From Penicillium oxalicum (lineage: Eukaryota > Ascomycota > Eurotiomycetes > Eurotiales > Aspergillaceae): a stretch of 64,000 bases of DNA. A model generated the notes under the pieces. The model was not told the DNA's origin and ran no database searches. It was given only the letters and a program-made list of their open reading frames with translations. The position numbers and the translations under genes are program-made. Positions 12,401-22,948 of this stretch are shown here, piece by piece. The stretch lies in contig NC_064653.1 of NCBI RefSeq assembly GCF_001723175.1, forward strand, positions 2,232,001 through 2,296,000. Direction: 5' to 3'. Numbering within the stretch: the stretch's first letter is position 1; each line of letters begins with the position of its first letter.

Positions 12401-12511
12401 GATCTTGCGCCGCTTTGCCGGTGGCTCGATCTTATGGAACCTGTTCAGCGTAGACGAACTGAGGGGATCTAGAGCGGCGGGAGTTGCGCTCCAGGTCGTG
12501 GTCACGTTCAT
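9432..12511 (-). CDS. sld3: DNA replication initiation regulator Sld3
   Basis: Sld3 recruits Cdc45 to Mcm2-7 at origins and is a CDK target. Three exons (12511-12382, 12313-11553, 11486-9432) give 981 residues. The N-terminal part has the fungal block PICLLPRSRFPLSWLEDAAW. The middle matches the Sld3 Cdc45-binding region: LDSMREHYLQALYISKTSLA, then YFAKGPLTRCR, PAQLIEYYREAVLAAKKMD and YPEEDDFVRRWW. The C-terminal 400 residues are low complexity, basic and rich in Ser/Thr-Pro, fitting CDK sites. The intron between exons 1 and 2 is the weak point: the obvious GTGAGC donor would leave a 36-nt intron and a stop, whereas donor GTAATC at 12381 keeps frame. The first 45 residues are therefore less sure. 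Confidence 0.85.
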
Positions 12512-13620
12512 GATCGCATGAACATGATGATGTAGAGGGAAGAAGGAGGCAGGAAGCAAGTGGGTCGGACAGTAAGCAAAAGTAGATCTCCCATGGACTG
12601 CAATCAATGTAATACTACAATGCGATCGCCCTTGTGATTGTGGAGGCGTCGACTTCCCATCTGTTTAATTGAAGAAATGCGGAGCTGCGCGTCCGAGAAA
12701 GTGCTCCTTTCTGGCGTCACGCGTCGAGGCCCGAGCGAGAGTCACATTTCCTCAGCATTTGGATGCCTGAGGCTAGTAATGGACTTTGGCGCACGTAACC
12801 AGCTTCTACCAGCACTCACTTCTTTGTATCCTTCGGACGTGTTGGAATCTGGGAGACAGCATCTGAGCATAGTCCGCGTACTGTGTGCTTGATCTAGCGA
12901 TCGATGTCCGTCAGTCATATTTGTCTCACAAGCCTCACGAGTAAAAGCCGGCCTGTGTGTTGAGAAGGCACCCCGTTGCATGGACTCGTCTTTATGTACC
13001 AGTCTCAATTGATGAGCGAGGTCCCCCTATGCTCTTTGCCTCCTTGCGAACCAAGCTGAACGGACGTATGGCTGAGAGAGCTGATCAATCAGGCGAGGGA
13101 CCCAAGACCGGGCATGAAGTATCCGACACAGAATGTCGGTGAAGGAAACATGGAATAAAGTGAATTATGATTTTGATCATCAGGATGGAGTCAGTGCTGT
13201 CGGTGCATTCGATGCCGATTCGAGGCCATTCCTCGCCGGAATGGGAATTCTCATTTCCACTCTGCTCGAGCGCATCCTACGGGAGAGAGATCCGAGTGTA
13301 ATCAGGTAGTCCGCGCTCCACCGGTCAACGTTGGAGGACAAAATATCTCCGTCGTCAATGGATGGAATGCAATGAGGCTGAAAGAGTGGCATCCATTCCC
13401 CATCCGACGCACTCCCGAGGCAGAGTCGAAACCCCGCAGAAGTCGAGAGGAGAACCGAAGCTTAATTGACGGGGTCGGAGAGAGTCTCCAACAGAGTCCG
13501 GAGGCAACATCGATCTCCAAGCACAGTTTCCTCCCACGTCCACCCCAAGTTCGTCTTCATTTCCACGTCCAGTCTCGTAGGTTTCTCCATTGAACATCGG
13601 TGTCTTCAGCGGGATTCAAA
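12512..13620. other. Divergent promoter region, sld3 / GMC oxidoreductase
   Basis: The 1.1 kb separates two divergent genes. Short open frames occur on both strands, but none shows family similarity or an intron that would extend it. No repeat or RNA gene is recognised. Confidence 0.5.
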
Positions 13621-15822
13621 ATGGGCCGAAAACATGCGAATCCGCTCACCAATCCTCTCCACTATGCCAGTCCGCAGCTGCTGGTGGGACCACCGGCCAC
13701 CTACGCCGCGGCTCAGCGAAGCCTGACGAGCTATGACTATGGTAAGCTCGTAACTCTTGTCCTCTGCCCCCGGTGGACTGGTCTGCTCCTCTGGTCTGCT
13801 CCTCAATATACGGCGATGGAAACAATTTCCTCAGACTTCGATCGCTTTCTCCAGTCTCACTTCCACTCTCACTTTCACTTTCATATTCCCCATCTCGTGC
13901 CAACCTCGACGGAAACTAAAGGACCAGAATAGTCATCGTTGGCGCCGGAGCAGCAGGCTGCGTCCTCGCCAGTAAATTATCCGAAGACAAAAATGTGTCC
14001 GTTCTCGTCCTCGAGGCCGGTGGCGACAATCGCAAAGTCTTTGAGAGCAAAGTGCCGCTCATGTTCTCGAAATTGTTCCACACCCCGCATGATTGGGACT
14101 ACTACACAGTCGAACAGTCCCAGTTGGCAAACCGATCTCTTTACTGGCCTCGAGGCAAGATTCTCGGAGGGTCATCTTCCATGAATGCCATGATGTATCA
14201 CCACTGCTCCCCATCCGACTTTGACGAATGGGCCAACAGGCATGGCTGCAAGGGCTGGAGTCACGCCGATCTGGTGCCTTACTTCCGCAGCATGGAGCGA
14301 TTCACCCCCCACCCGGGGCGACCTCCCATCGACGCCCAGTATCGGGGGTCCGTCGGTCAGTGGATGACGGGGTATTCCTGGCTTTCGGAGATCGTCGAGA
14401 AGGGGTTCCTACCGGCCTGTGCCGATGTGCAGATTCCATCCGTCGCAGATGTCAATACCCACCAAGGTTCGCTGGGGGTGACCCGGTTCCAGACCTTCAT
14501 CGATCCCAAGGGACAACGCTCCTCTTTGGCAACGGCGTTCCTCACACCGGAAGTCCTGGCCCGACCCAATCTATACGTGGCGTGTAATGTCCACGTGAAC
14601 CGGGTGCTGTTTGATCAAATTACCACCGAGGAGCCGACGGCGATTGGAGTCGAGCTCCAGAGCACTCGCGGGAGCCCGCGCTTTGAGGTCCACGCCCGAC
14701 GAGAAGTCATCCTCAGCGGAGGCGCCATCAACACCCCCCAGACACTGCTACTGAGTGGCATCGGGCCGGCCGAGGAGCTGAAGAAGCACGGCATTCCGAT
14801 CGTCAAGGAGAACAATGCGGTGGGCCGCAACTTGAAAGACCATCTCTGCACCACGCCCATCACCATCAAAGCCAAGGATGGCTATACGCTGGATTACCTA
14901 GGCAACGACCTCAAGGCGTTGCCGGCACTCGCACGCTGGTTACTGACCGGTGGTGGCCCATTGACCAGTAACGTGGGCGAGGCTGCCGCCTTCATTCGAT
15001 CCGTCGACTACAGCTTCCCTCTGGCCATGAATGCGACCAAGGACAACGCGTCCAGCACTAATGCACCAGATCTGGAGATCATCGGAGCACCCATCTGTTT
15101 CCTGCATCATGGCGAGGAGAAGCCTCTAAACGACAGTAGCATCTTCACTTTGGTCCCCATTGGTCTTCGGCCCGAGAGTCACGGCACCATCACCCTTCGT
15201 AGTCGCGATGTATTTGATCCGCGTAAGTTGCTTCTCCTTTCACTCCCTCTGCGAGCCGAGCTTTAGCCCCCCTCTGCATGCTCAACATCTTTTCACCTGG
15301 GAACCATTTCGATCTGATTGGATTATCTTTCTGACCCTCTCGAAACCTAACCTTCCAGCCCTCATCGATCCGCGATACCTCACCGACGAAGGCAACAACG
15401 ACCGCAACGTCCTCCTCGTCGGCCTGCGCGTCTGTCTCAAAATGATGCAAAGCCCCGCCTTCAAAGCATACTTTGATCCCGTCCCCATCAACGACGACCC
15501 CACCTCCTACTGGTGGCCCTACTCCAGCAGCAACCCCGACGCCATCACCGACGACCAACTCCGCCGCTTCATGAACGAAAAGGCATTCACCCTGTACCAC
15601 CCCGTCGGCTCAGCACGGATGGGCTCCTCGCCCGCCACAAGCGTAGTCGATCCCGAATGCCGCGTGCACGGCGTGAAAGGTCTCCGTGTGATGGACGCCA
15701 GTGTCTTCCCCGAACAGATCAGCGGTCATCCTACGGCTCCGATTGCGGCGATGGCGGCCAAGTTGAGCGCAATGATTGCCCACGGGGCTGTGGCGGCCGG
15801 TCCGATTCGTGCGAATTTGTAG
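13621..15822 (+). CDS. GMC-family FAD oxidoreductase (choline/alcohol dehydrogenase type)
   Basis: Three exons (13621-13741, 13933-15222, 15359-15822) give 624 residues. GMC enzymes oxidise alcohols or sugars with FAD. The N-terminal Rossmann motif spans the first splice site: SYDY, then VIVGAGAAGCVLASKL (GxGxxG at 44-49) and VLVLEAGG. Further signatures are WPRGKILGGSSSMNAMMY, the ILSGGAINTPQTLLLSGIG block, and a C-terminal HPVGSARMG with SGHPTAPIAAMA. The two histidines near 551 and 594 fit the catalytic pair. The acceptor at 13932 (AATAG) was chosen because upstream alternatives meet a stop. No classical secretion signal or SKL-type peroxisomal end is seen (it ends IRANL). The substrate cannot be told. 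Confidence 0.9.
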
Positions 15823-17448
15823 ACCTTTTGTCGGAAGGGAATCGTGGTTTTCAAAGCGTATGCCCATTGTCCTTTTTTTCTTTTTTTTTGTTTGTGTTGG
15901 TGTTGAAGTAGCCTGGATCAACCCCCCGGTAAAATGGAAGGAATCGAGAGAATCCAGTTCAACAATCCATTCACAGAACCACCCGAGTATCCAAAGTAGA
16001 TGGGATATCAGGTAGTTCCGATTTGATACCTTGGAACGACGGGAGAAGAACCTGTGCCCCGTGCTTTAGCGAGTGTCGATTCAAATTATTTCCATTTTTC
16101 ACATGTTATCCTTAAACTTTGCTTATCAGCCCTGAATATTTCACGATACCGAATTTCGCATGTCCGTGTACGAGGCGAAGATATTCAGAAGTATAACTAA
16201 CCTTATAGATCACACAGGTTACTTTCATCCATGGCCGGGGCGGGGGCACAGTATATGTCGACAGATAGATGCCAGCTGCGTGCTCGATGAAAGATTGTAT
16301 CTACCGACAATGTGGAAAACATCAATATCAGTGTGTGCTCGGCGATGGTGGCCAGGGTGGCTGTGTGTCGATTGGATGTCTATCTGATTATCGTATAGAG
16401 TGGGATTGATTGTCTGTGTTGAAAGTTCCAGTCGTGGGTACCTTCCATGGGTTACAACGGGGAGGAAGTCGAAGCCCGTTTTCAAACGAACAGGAAACAC
16501 AGGCATTTCTGTCTCGGAGAGGTAGGTCCTGACATCGTGAGGGCCTGGGCCGATGCCTTTTACTGTAGAGACTTCTGACATGGTGGTCTTATATTTCGAC
16601 AAGGCTACACGCTCCAACAACTTGTCAGTGACAAGTGTCCACAGGTTATGCCAGCTCGTCCTTGGCGCAGCAAAAGTGTTGTCGATTCGGCGAGACGTGA
16701 CAGAGGAGACACAGGCATCACTACCAGCAAATACCCGGTCATGTCTCGCTGAGACTCTCGGAAGGACTACAATAAAAAAAAGAGCAAAGAGGAAGGGAAA
16801 TGCAGTCACAATCAACAGAAGACGTTGAAATGGTGTCAAGATTAAAGTTCTAGTCGCCAATTTTAAAATTAGCCCGAGAGCTACAGACCAAGAGGAAGCC
16901 TCTCCCGAGGAGTGAACACGGTCAAGTCGTTCTCCCCTTCCGTGGAGAGGCACAGCAACCAGGCTTCCTCCGAGCCATCACCCGCCCCCTTTCGAGCCTG
17001 AAAGGGCATGGGGCCCGCACGCAAATGCGAGACCCGGATGGAGAAACACCACTTGCGGGGGCAACTCAAATGGTGGAATGAAAAAAAAAAGAGGGGGTAG
17101 TATGTTTGTTGAAGACGTTCGCTCCGTAAAAAACGCCGAAAAAAAGCTTCCCGTTCCCAGCCGATGAATAGTGGTATCATGTTGAATTTTGTCTTCGCCG
17201 TAAGGCCCATCATTTGGGGCGACCATGCAGAATAATGAAACAAGAAAGATGGAAGAGGTGACAGGGGGTGAAGCCGCCCGAGACGTCAATCATCGGGATG
17301 GCGGCACCGTGAGTCACGAAGAAAGTGTCGAGATTTTTTTTTGGTATAAGGGTCTATGCAGGTAGGTGCTTTGAGTTGTTGAAAACAAAGCGTACTCGTC
17401 ACAGTCGTCACAGCGTGGCCGAATTTAGATCGGATAGAGGAACTCCAT
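15823..17448. other. Convergent intergenic region, GMC oxidoreductase / SAM synthetase
   Basis: The 1.6 kb is long for a convergent spacer. It includes T-rich runs after the GMC stop (15869-15890). A 242-codon minus-strand frame (16953-16225) has one hydrophobic stretch (RLLLIVTAFPFLFALFFIVV) but no recognisable family, and its tail is rich in His and Arg like a chance frame. I leave it uncalled. Confidence 0.45.
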
Positions 17449-18808
17449 CTAGAACTTGAGAGGCTTGGGCTTCTCCCAGGAGAAGCTCTGGTTGGTGAAG
17501 TGACCGTTCTTGGCGGTCTGGACGTAGATGGGCTTGGCCAAGTCGAGGTCCTTGACAATGACACCGGGACGGAGATCAAAGTTGTTGCGGATGATCTCGA
17601 CCAACTCGTCGGAAGACTTGGAGCTGGTACCGTAGGTCTCAACGAAGATGGAGAGGGGCTCGGCGACACCGATGGCGTAGGAGAGCTGAACCAGGGCACG
17701 GCGGGCAAGGCCGGCGCTGACCAGAGACTTGGCGATCCAGCGCGCAACGTAGGCGGCCGAGCGGTCGACCTTGGAGTAGTCCTTGCCGGAGAAGGCACCA
17801 CCACCGTGAGCACCCCAGCCACCGTAGGTGTCGACGATGATCTTACGGCCAGTGAGACCGGCATCACCCTGAGGGCCACCGATGACGAAGCGGCCGGAGG
17901 GCTGCATGTGGTACACGGTGCGGTCATCGAGCAGGTGGGCGGGGATGACCTTGCGGACAATCTTCTCCTTGAGGACGGCACGGAGCTCCTCAGTGGAGAC
18001 ATCGTCGCTGTGCTGGGCAGAGATGACGACGGTGTCGACACGCAGGGGCTTGACGGCACCATTGTCGTGGGCGTACTCGATGGTCACCTGGGTCTTGGTG
18101 TCCGGGAGCAACCAGGGGATGGAGCCATCGTTACGGGCGGCCTTCATGGCAGAGTTGAGACGGTGGGAGAGCAGAATGGTGAGGGGGAGGAGCTCGGGGG
18201 TCTCGTCAGTGGCATAGCCGAACATGATACCCTGGTCACCAGCGCCGAGCTTCTCAAGGGCCTCATCGTAGTGCAGACCCTGGGCGATATCGGGAGACTG
18301 CTGCTCAATGGCGACCAGGACGTTGCAGGTCTTGTAGTCGAAACCCTTCTCGGAAGCATCGTAGCCGATGTCCTTGATAGTGTTACGGATGACCTTCTGG
18401 TAGTCCACCTGGGCCTTGGTGGTGATTTCACCGAAGACCATGATCATACCTGAGGACACATGTTAGATTTGGAGGGACCCAATTTGGATGGGGCACGGAA
18501 GGCGGCCGAATGCCCCAAACATGGCGCGAGGGAAAAAAAAAACCTACCGGTCTTGGTGGCAGTCTCGCAAGCGACCTTGGAGAGGGGGTCCTCAGCCAAG
18601 CAGGCATCGAGGATGGCATCGGAAACCTGGTCACTGACGGAGGGGGGAAAATGTTAGAATTGGGGGCCATGGGGGGACTGTATCACCATACTGCCTCTTC
18701 TTCAGGGGGTAAAAGGACTCACGCAATCTTATCGGGGTGACCCTCACCGACAGACTCGGAGGTGAAGAGGAAAGTGCCCTGCTTGGAGCCGTTTTCGAGA
18801 GAACCCAT
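17449..18808 (-). CDS. sasA: S-adenosylmethionine synthetase
   Basis: Makes S-adenosylmethionine from methionine and ATP in the cytosol. Three exons (18808-18723, 18633-18548, 18449-17449) give 390 residues, the normal length. The start [20 protein letters not shown] leads into the ATP-binding [15 protein letters not shown]. Then come [18 protein letters not shown] and the glycine-rich GGGAFSGKD, both diagnostic. The end is [10 protein letters not shown]. Codon choice is strongly biased to C/G-ending codons, so the antisense strand also stays open for over 300 codons, as expected for a highly expressed gene. A pyrimidine-rich sense strand lies just upstream. The symbol follows the Aspergillus nidulans gene. 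Confidence 0.95.
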
Positions 18809-19843
18809 TGTGAAGAATTGACTTGAATAAAAGTCTTTTATGAAGAAGAAGAACGAAAAAAAAGGGGATGAAGGAGGAAAGAAAGGAAAATGGGGAAGAG
18901 GAGTGGGAAGAAGGGAAGAAAAGTAAGACTAAAGAGAGGGGGGGGGGGGGAATAATTAGGTGGGGGATTTTTCCTGCGGCCCAGTGGCAGAATAATGGCA
19001 CAGAGGGGGGAAAAGGCGGGAAAAAAGTACACAAACAGTACGTCTCTTGGTCACACAGATTTAGCGCTGCACGTGGGTACAGGCCAAGTGCTTGAGAATG
19101 TGGTCCCGTTGGCTGGGAGTTGGGTCATCATCAGCGAGGGGTATCTTTTTTTTTTCGTGTTTCCGACACATGCTGATAGCCCACACCAGTGCCAGTGTCG
19201 AGTTCTTCCTCGTACAATCAGTCCCGGTTTCTATGCCATGCCCTCAATATTTCGTGATTCTCACTATAGCACACTACGTCGCCGTTGAGGGGGCAAGAAG
19301 TTAATTTACTTTGTTGGCCATGGTTTCTTTTGATCGATAAACTATAATAGTCTACAAAGAAATTTTTTTTCTGTTTGCCTCCCGCTCCGTACCAGCATTC
19401 CTCTCAAAGATCATGAGATACCAATTTGGGGGAGTTTTTTTCTCTTGCTCGGGTTTTCTCGATGGCCACTCACCGCCCGGCCCCTCGCAGAGTGCAGGCC
19501 TGCAGCCCCTCTTCTTTCCGACCGATTGCGCCATCCTGCGTATCTGCGCAGGGCGGTCATGAGGCGGTCACGGCGGGCAGTTCTAGACTCTGGTTCCCCG
19601 AACGCGGCAACCCACTGAGGTCACTGGACGCCCACCGCCTGCAAATTCTCACTGGCAGTATCTCCGTGACGCGATAAGCTGATACCAGCACCAGCACAAG
19701 CCGCCGTCTCTAAAAAAAAAAGAAAAAAAGAAAAAGACCGATAAAAGTCAGAACGACCTTGCGAGCTTGCTGCCAAAAATCATCTGACCCGCGCAACGGG
19801 ATATAGGGAGCTCAGGTCCGAACCGCGCGATCACACATCCACC
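18809..19843. promoter_or_regulatory. Divergent promoter region, SAM synthetase / GPN3
   Basis: The 1.0 kb drives two divergent genes. From about 18838 to 18955 the plus strand is nearly all purine and ends in 13 G (18938-18950). The SAM synthetase sense strand is therefore a long CT tract just before its start, typical of strong fungal promoters and 5' leaders. A CACGTG hexamer sits at 19070-19075, about 260 bases upstream of the SAM synthetase start. Extent and function are inferred. Confidence 0.5.
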
Positions 19844-20713
19844 ATGTCCAAATTCGGTGTTCTGGTGATGGGCCCGGCGGGGGCAGGCAAGACCACTTTC
19901 AGCAATGCCTTGATTCAACACCTCCAGAGTACACGCCGCAGCTGCTTCTACGTCAACCTAGATCCTGCCGCCGAGAACTTTGCCTACCAGCCGGATCTGG
20001 ATATTCGAGAATTGATCACGCTTGAAGATGTGATGGAAGAGCTGGGACTGGGTCCCAACGGGGGTCTGATCTACTGTTTCGAGTTCCTTCTCCAGAATCT
20101 GGAATTCCTCAACGAAGCTCTCGATCCCCTCAGCGAGGAATACCTCATCATCTTCGATATGCCCGGCCAGATCGAGCTGTACACCCACATCCCCCTGCTC
20201 CCGTCATTAACGCAATTCCTCTCCCGGCAAGGACCCTTGAACATCAACTTGTGCGCCGCCTACCTGCTCGAAAGTACCTTTGTCGTGGACAAGGCCAAAT
20301 TCTTCGCCGGAACCCTCAGCGCCATGTCCGCCATGTTGATGCTGGAGATCCCTCATGTGAATATCCTGAGTAAGATGGATCAGGTCAAGGATATGGTCTC
20401 CCGTCGAGAACTGAGGAGATTCGCCAACGTGGATGTGCAACTACTGCAGAAGGAGGAGGACGATGATGTGGCAGCTGCCGCCAACCCCATGGCGAAAGAC
20501 GCCCTGATGAGTGGCGGCTCCTTCAATCAACTCAATCGGGCTGTGGCGCAGCTCATCGACGATTTCAGCATGGTCTCCTTCCTGCAGCTGGATGTGTCGG
20601 ATGAGGACAGTGTGGCAGGCGTCCTGAGCCACATTGACGATGCCATTCAGTACCACGAGGCTCAGGAGCCGAGAGAACCCAAGGACGAACAAGAAGTGAA
20701 CTACGAGGAGTGA
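19844..20713 (+). CDS. gpn3: GPN-loop GTPase 3
   Basis: A single uninterrupted exon of 289 residues. GPN-loop GTPases act in RNA polymerase II assembly and nuclear import. The G1 loop GPAGAGKTT sits at residues 10-18. The family-defining Gly-Pro-Asn follows in EELGLGPNGGLIYCFEFLL. Then come DMPGQIELYTH (G3-like) and NILSKMD (G4). The acidic tail ends EVNYEE. Length and the FSNALIQHLQ and FVNRELRRF-like regions fit GPN3 better than GPN1, which is longer with an extended tail; GPN2 is the main alternative. The start codon context ACCATGTC is favourable. Confidence 0.9.
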   Translation: MSKFGVLVMGPAGAGKTTFSNALIQHLQSTRRSCFYVNLDPAAENFAYQPDLDIRELITLEDVMEELGLGPNGGLIYCFEFLLQNLEFLNEALDPLSEEYLIIFDMPGQIELYTHIPLLPSLTQFLSRQGPLNINLCAAYLLESTFVVDKAKFFAGTLSAMSAMLMLEIPHVNILSKMDQVKDMVSRRELRRFANVDVQLLQKEEDDDVAAAANPMAKDALMSGGSFNQLNRAVAQLIDDFSMVSFLQLDVSDEDSVAGVLSHIDDAIQYHEAQEPREPKDEQEVNYEE

Positions 20714-21335
20714 GAAGGGTCCGAGAGCTAGGCCTGAATTAGCAATGCAAGCGGCGTACGGAGAGAACCGTAGAGCCCTTGCCGCCTGCACTCTCAAGCC
20801 CCGACACGCATCTCGATATGGGAATGAGGACGTAAATCACATGATATTACCCGGAAGCATTTGTTTGGAGTTTTTGATACGTTTTCTTGTTTTTGGCAGT
20901 CTTTGTCGTCAGCTGTCAATCGTGAACGCTCGGCCCTGCAGAGAAACACTCAGACTACTGAAGAGATGCCTGCGCGATGCGCAAACTCGGCATAGTCAAT
21001 GCAACGATGAATGATGACATTTGAATGGTCTCGCACCAGGCATTTCCGGCTCGGCCCATGCGCTGAACCTGATTCAATTCGGCCGTTCCCTGTAGTTCTT
21101 TTTCTCGTAGGAGAGGACGAAACCCTCCCTCTTAAAAAAGAGCTCGCCACACATTCGCAAAAATGAAAAGAAATGCAATTTTCCATATCCCAGATGCACC
21201 TTGTCAATCCCAAGCCGAACCACAAAAGAACCAAACGCCCTCGTCACAAAAACCAAATTGAGAACTAATGAAGAACAAAGGCCCCAGCCCAGTAGCGGCC
21301 AGCAGCCTCGTGCTATATCTGTACCCCGAAGATCT
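20714..21335. other. Convergent intergenic region, gpn3 / apq12-like
   Basis: The 622 bases hold two converging 3' ends. Nothing recognisable beyond short chance frames is seen. Confidence 0.5.
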
Positions 21336-21953
21336 CTACCACCACCTGCCATTGGCACCACGCTCCTGTGTTTTGATATTCCAACCGGCAGAGTTACCAC
21401 CACTTGCCCTCCCCCCATTTGCGCCCTCGACCATAAGCCAAACTTGCTCGGCAAATCCCATCGCAAATCCACCCAACCGGCCCGCATCCTGGACTGTCTG
21501 CTCCAACCCGAAATTATACACATAGAATCCCACAAATACGACGGATCCCCAGAACACCAACCGCACAAGAAACCGCACCCACCACATCACCCACCAGATC
21601 ACCAGCCGGCGAATATAATCGAGAATCACCAGAGAGACCACCAAGAGGCCCGCAAGCATGAGACTCGTCATGAGATCTGGCATGGCGGAGAGGCCGAGTG
21701 TGGCCGCGAGGAATTGGGAGAATGGACTGAGTATGTACGGTTCGATGATGGTTTCGCGAAGGGTGGAGAGTTGGGTTGCGATATGCGAGTGGGCGCTGGA
21801 GCGGAGATAGGTGTATGTGGCGTTGGTGAGGATGGATTGGAGAGGCTCTGGTGAGACATGAAGGAGATTGGTATTAGATTGTGTCTACAACGACCGAGGT
21901 TGGGAGCAGCTTGGCTTATGGAATAAAGTGACATACCCGGGAGGTGGTCCATG
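21336..21953 (-). CDS. Apq12-type nuclear envelope / nuclear pore biogenesis protein
   Basis: Two exons (21953-21938 and 21847-21336) give 175 residues. The first is only 16 nt, encoding MDHLP plus one base, with donor GTATGT and acceptor CACCAG. The protein starts MDHLPEPLQSILTNATYTYL and has the segment IIEPYILSPFSQFL. Two adjacent hydrophobic helices follow (LMLAGLLVVSLVILDYIRR and VRLVFWGSVVFVGFYVYNFG). A short Gly/Arg-rich tail ends RWW. This order, two helices after a short N-terminus, fits Apq12, an ER/nuclear-envelope protein linked to membrane fluidity and pore assembly. The assignment is from overall pattern and may be wrong in detail. Confidence 0.72.
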
Positions 21954-22948
21954 GCTGCGGTGAATTGGACGGACGGGCTTAAAGAAGGCCTTGAAGTTTG
22001 TTCCCGGACGTTGAGTGGCGGTCTGATGTGAGACTGTTTCAATGAATGCAGCAACGGGGAGTCAACTGCAAGACAGCAGGCGTGTCTAGAAAGAAGAGAC
22101 TCGCGCAAGGACAAATAAGCCGCTTGGATAAGAAAAGTGTTGTTCGTCCGATCTTTGTATAGGGACGTCTGTCCGATAAATTTGCCGATCTGGCAGATAG
22201 AATGAGATTTGACTGTGAAACTTGAATAAGAGGCTGGGCAACGACTCAAAAAGCGCGTTGGAAAGAAAATGGAGCTTGTTGTTGGAGTGGAACCGACGGT
22301 CTTACAACAGCTCATTGAACAAAGCAACCGCGGCGATAAGACATGTGCAAACTAGACAAACATAATCGCAACAAAGGGCTGGGAGACCGTTGCGGGGCCG
22401 CTGGATTTGACGATCATCGAATGACTTGCAGGGTCGGTCTCGAACGAAGCAAAGATCACACTCTTGGTCAGGCACCTGCAATAACAGGAGAATCTGGACT
22501 TGGCACCTCCTCAGCACAGAAGGATGATGATAATGATTATATGAATAAAGTAGGACCAATAGGCATAATGTGTATTTACAGCGGAATGGAGGTGGGACGG
22601 TCCGCTAAGGGGATGAAGGCCCCGATCCTCACATGCAAACATGCGTGATCGAAACGCTGCATGTGGTATCCAGGGACACAGTACCGAGTATATCAGTTGC
22701 CAGTTCCAAAGAACATAAGTCGCAGCCAAGTCGCTTCAAAAGAAGACCAAGACTCCAGGGCATCCGACTGCTCCTTTTATAACAGGGACTCGGGAGCATG
22801 CCGCCAAGCCAATGCATATAGATGGGGCAAACAAAATATGTACCACAATGAGGACGGGTGCAGCGAAAAGGGGGGAATGGGTATATATACACGACTGCAT
22901 CGCCTCCGAGATTGAACATCAGATTACTTGTACAGAGCCATACCAGCC
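21954..22948. other. Upstream region of apq12-like gene and 3' end of the coiled-coil gene
   Basis: The 995 bases lie between two minus-strand genes. No coding signal, RNA gene or repeat is recognised. Confidence 0.5.

Noticed and set aside
16225..16953. 242-codon minus-strand frame with one hydrophobic stretch
   Set aside because: No recognisable family, and it sits in a convergent spacer; the evidence is too weak to call a gene.
17500..18453. 317-codon plus-strand open frame
   Set aside because: It is the exact antisense of the SAM synthetase coding exon. Strong codon bias keeps that strand free of stops, and the translation has no family similarity.
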